Of a DNA stretch of 14,336 nucleotides, positions 13,589 through 14,336 are shown piece by piece. The DNA lies in assembly GCA_017743585.1 (NCBI GenBank), contig JAGHYP010000041.1, positions 1 through 14,336 on the forward strand, read 5' to 3'. The notes under the pieces are model-generated. The model did not search any database. It was not told where the DNA came from and saw only the letters and a list, made by a program, of their open reading frames with translations. The stretch is from Chloroflexota bacterium (lineage in GTDB: Bacteria > Chloroflexota > Anaerolineae > Aggregatilineales > UBA2796). The position numbers were made by a program, and so were the translations under genes. Numbering within the stretch: position 1 is the first letter of the stretch; each line of letters starts with the position of its first letter.

Positions 13589-14101
13589 TCAGCGACTCCA
13601 ATCGCGGCGCATCTCAAGGCGCGTCTGGCGTGCGTCGAGGTCGTAGACAATCGTCAAGAGCAGGCGATGCGTCAGATCGCTCTGCGAGTTATCCACAAAG
13701 CAGCGCGCAAAGTAGCGACCGAGCACTTCGCGCGGCGGCTCATCCTGATAGATTTTGCGGCAGCCGCGAGAGACGTCCTCGCCCAGCTCGCCGCTTGAGC
13801 GGAACGCTAGGGCGCCTAGCCGCGCTGCATAGAAATTGTAGACCTGATCAATAGGCGCATCGGTCACGAAGTAGCGCACGTCGCTGCTCTCGTACTCGGT
13901 CGCGCTGATGAGCGTCAAGTTTGGGAACATCTCGATCTCAATCGGCGCGCTGCGCGCTGCACGCTGCGCATTGAAGACAATGACGACGATCACGATAGTG
14001 GCGATCACAGCGCCTAATGAGACGAGCAGCGCTTTCAAAGGCAGCGACAAGCGTCGCTTCGGCGCGGCAGGCGCGCTCGATACGACAGGTTGCTCACTCA
14101 T
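13589..14101 (-). CDS. Small membrane-anchored protein of unknown function
   Basis: 170 residues from the ATG at 14101, with AGGAG (minus strand, 14113-14117) 11 bases upstream. The in-frame GTG at 14113 overlaps that site and is less likely. The N-terminus is polar with a KRR cluster before one hydrophobic helix (about 21-44, very rich in Ile and Val), indicating an N-in, C-out topology. The outer domain (about 56-170) contains DAPIDQVYNFYAARLGALAF (81-100), Cys114 and Cys134 that could pair, and ends in alternating strands (LLLTIVYDLDARQTRLEMRRDW). No known family recognised. It is the first complete gene of the minus-strand cluster that includes ileS. Confidence 0.78.
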   Translation of the reverse strand: MSEQPVVSSAPAAPKRRLSLPLKALLVSLGAVIATIVIVVIVFNAQRAARSAPIEIEMFPNLTLISATEYESSDVRYFVTDAPIDQVYNFYAARLGALAFRSSGELGEDVSRGCRKIYQDEPPREVLGRYFARCFVDNSQSDLTHRLLLTIVYDLDARQTRLEMRRDWSR

Positions 14102-14137
14102 TCGTACCCGCACTCCTGAAAAGTCCAGCTGCCTTCG

Positions 14138-14143
14138 ATCATA
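14138..14143 (-). promoter_or_regulatory. -10-like element for the 14101 gene cluster
   Basis: The minus strand reads TATGAT (five of six), preceded by CGC, ending 36 bases before the ATG at 14101. A possible CTGACA lies too far upstream (22-base spacer). It belongs to the recurring GC-TAnnnT set. Confidence 0.4.
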
Positions 14144-14211
14144 GCGCCGCTCTGAGCGCAGCGTTTGTCAGAAAAAGCTGGATGAATGCTTTACATTTGT
14201 AGGCACGGCTG

Positions 14212-14240
14212 ATTGTAACGTTCCATCTGGCGCAGGGCAA
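14212..14240 (-). promoter_or_regulatory. Alternative sigma70-type promoter for the ileS cluster
   Basis: On the minus strand TTGCCC (14235-14240; four of six) is separated by exactly 17 bases from TACAAT (14212-14217; five of six). It starts 30 bases after the stop of the preceding partial gene and would give a leader of about 100 bases. It has better two-box geometry than the nearer -10 element; both could be used. Confidence 0.4.
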
Positions 14241-14267
14241 TGATCGCTTGAATTGAATGATCGCTTG
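14239..14267. repeat. 12-bp direct repeat with 17-bp period
   Basis: AATGATCGCTTG occurs at 14239-14250 and again at 14256-14267, separated by AATTG. The first copy overlaps the candidate -35 box. The period is not far from two helical turns (17 bp), so it could be a tandem regulator site, or simply a slippage product. Confidence 0.55.
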
Positions 14268-14269
14268 GC

Positions 14270-14336
14270 TCAGCTCAAGTACACTTTGCCTGTGGCGGTG
14301 TTGCGCGCCACAGACCAGCCGCGCCGATGGCGTATC
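14270..14336 (-). CDS. C-terminus of an unidentified gene (partial)
   Basis: On the minus strand one frame entering from the right edge ends RGWSVARNTATGKVYLS followed by TGA (stop at 14270-14272). The composition is protein-like, whereas the other long open frame here is rich in Cys, Gln and Arg and does not look coding. Only 21 residues are visible, so no family is assigned. It is upstream of, and co-directional with, the ileS cluster, with a promoter candidate between them. Confidence 0.5.
   Translation of the reverse strand, partial: IRHRRGWSVARNTATGKVYLS

Overview
The window looks like a chromosomal segment of a member of the Chloroflexota, probably Anaerolineae-like. This placement is inferred from style, not from a marker gene. 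The DNA is GC-rich with very many GCGC steps. Secreted proteins carry Thr/Pro linkers (TPTPSPT type) between domains. The isoleucyl-tRNA synthetase is the long type-2 form. Most genes that are not universal encode small membrane-anchored or lipoprotein-like envelope proteins. I see no rRNA, tRNA, CRISPR array, transposase or phage gene.

Left block, + strand (1-3182): the last 18 codons of an unidentified gene; a lipoprotein with a phosphodiester glycosidase (NAGPA) domain; a PLP-dependent class IV aminotransferase; a Maf-type nucleotide pyrophosphatase; and BioY, the biotin-binding S component of an ECF transporter, which has its own -10 element and a strong ribosome binding site. Next comes a convergent gap with an inverted repeat, then a minus-strand single-pass membrane protein of unknown function (4065 to 3310).

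Middle block: a divergent promoter region (4066-4141) separates that membrane protein from a TIGR03960-type radical SAM protein, which is followed by a dolichyl-phosphate-glucosyltransferase-like GT2 enzyme (ending at 6954). A soluble orphan protein (7620 to 6970, minus) converges on the GT2 gene. It is divergent from a secreted Ig-like/SH3b/CARDB protein (7789-9033).

Right block, all minus strand (14336 to 9018): the C-terminus of an unidentified gene; two small membrane-anchored proteins almost abutting each other; isoleucyl-tRNA synthetase; a 51-residue TPR-like protein; and a DUF3267-type integral membrane zincin. Short gaps suggest one transcription unit from 14101 to 9018, with a strong hairpin after ileS.

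Main points of interest: (1) the IleRS active-site signature reads GIHH instead of HxGH, the swapped GXHH form reported for mupirocin-hyper-resistant type-2 IleRS; (2) five of the intergenic regions carry a GC-TAnnnT -10-like element 36-49 nt before the start codon; (3) hairpins overlap the Shine-Dalgarno sequences of both bioY and ileS; (4) there is a TPR-like gene of only 51 codons between ileS and the zincin gene; (5) the two membrane proteins upstream of ileS share a short motif and may be related. I found no convincing new multi-gene defence or mobile system.
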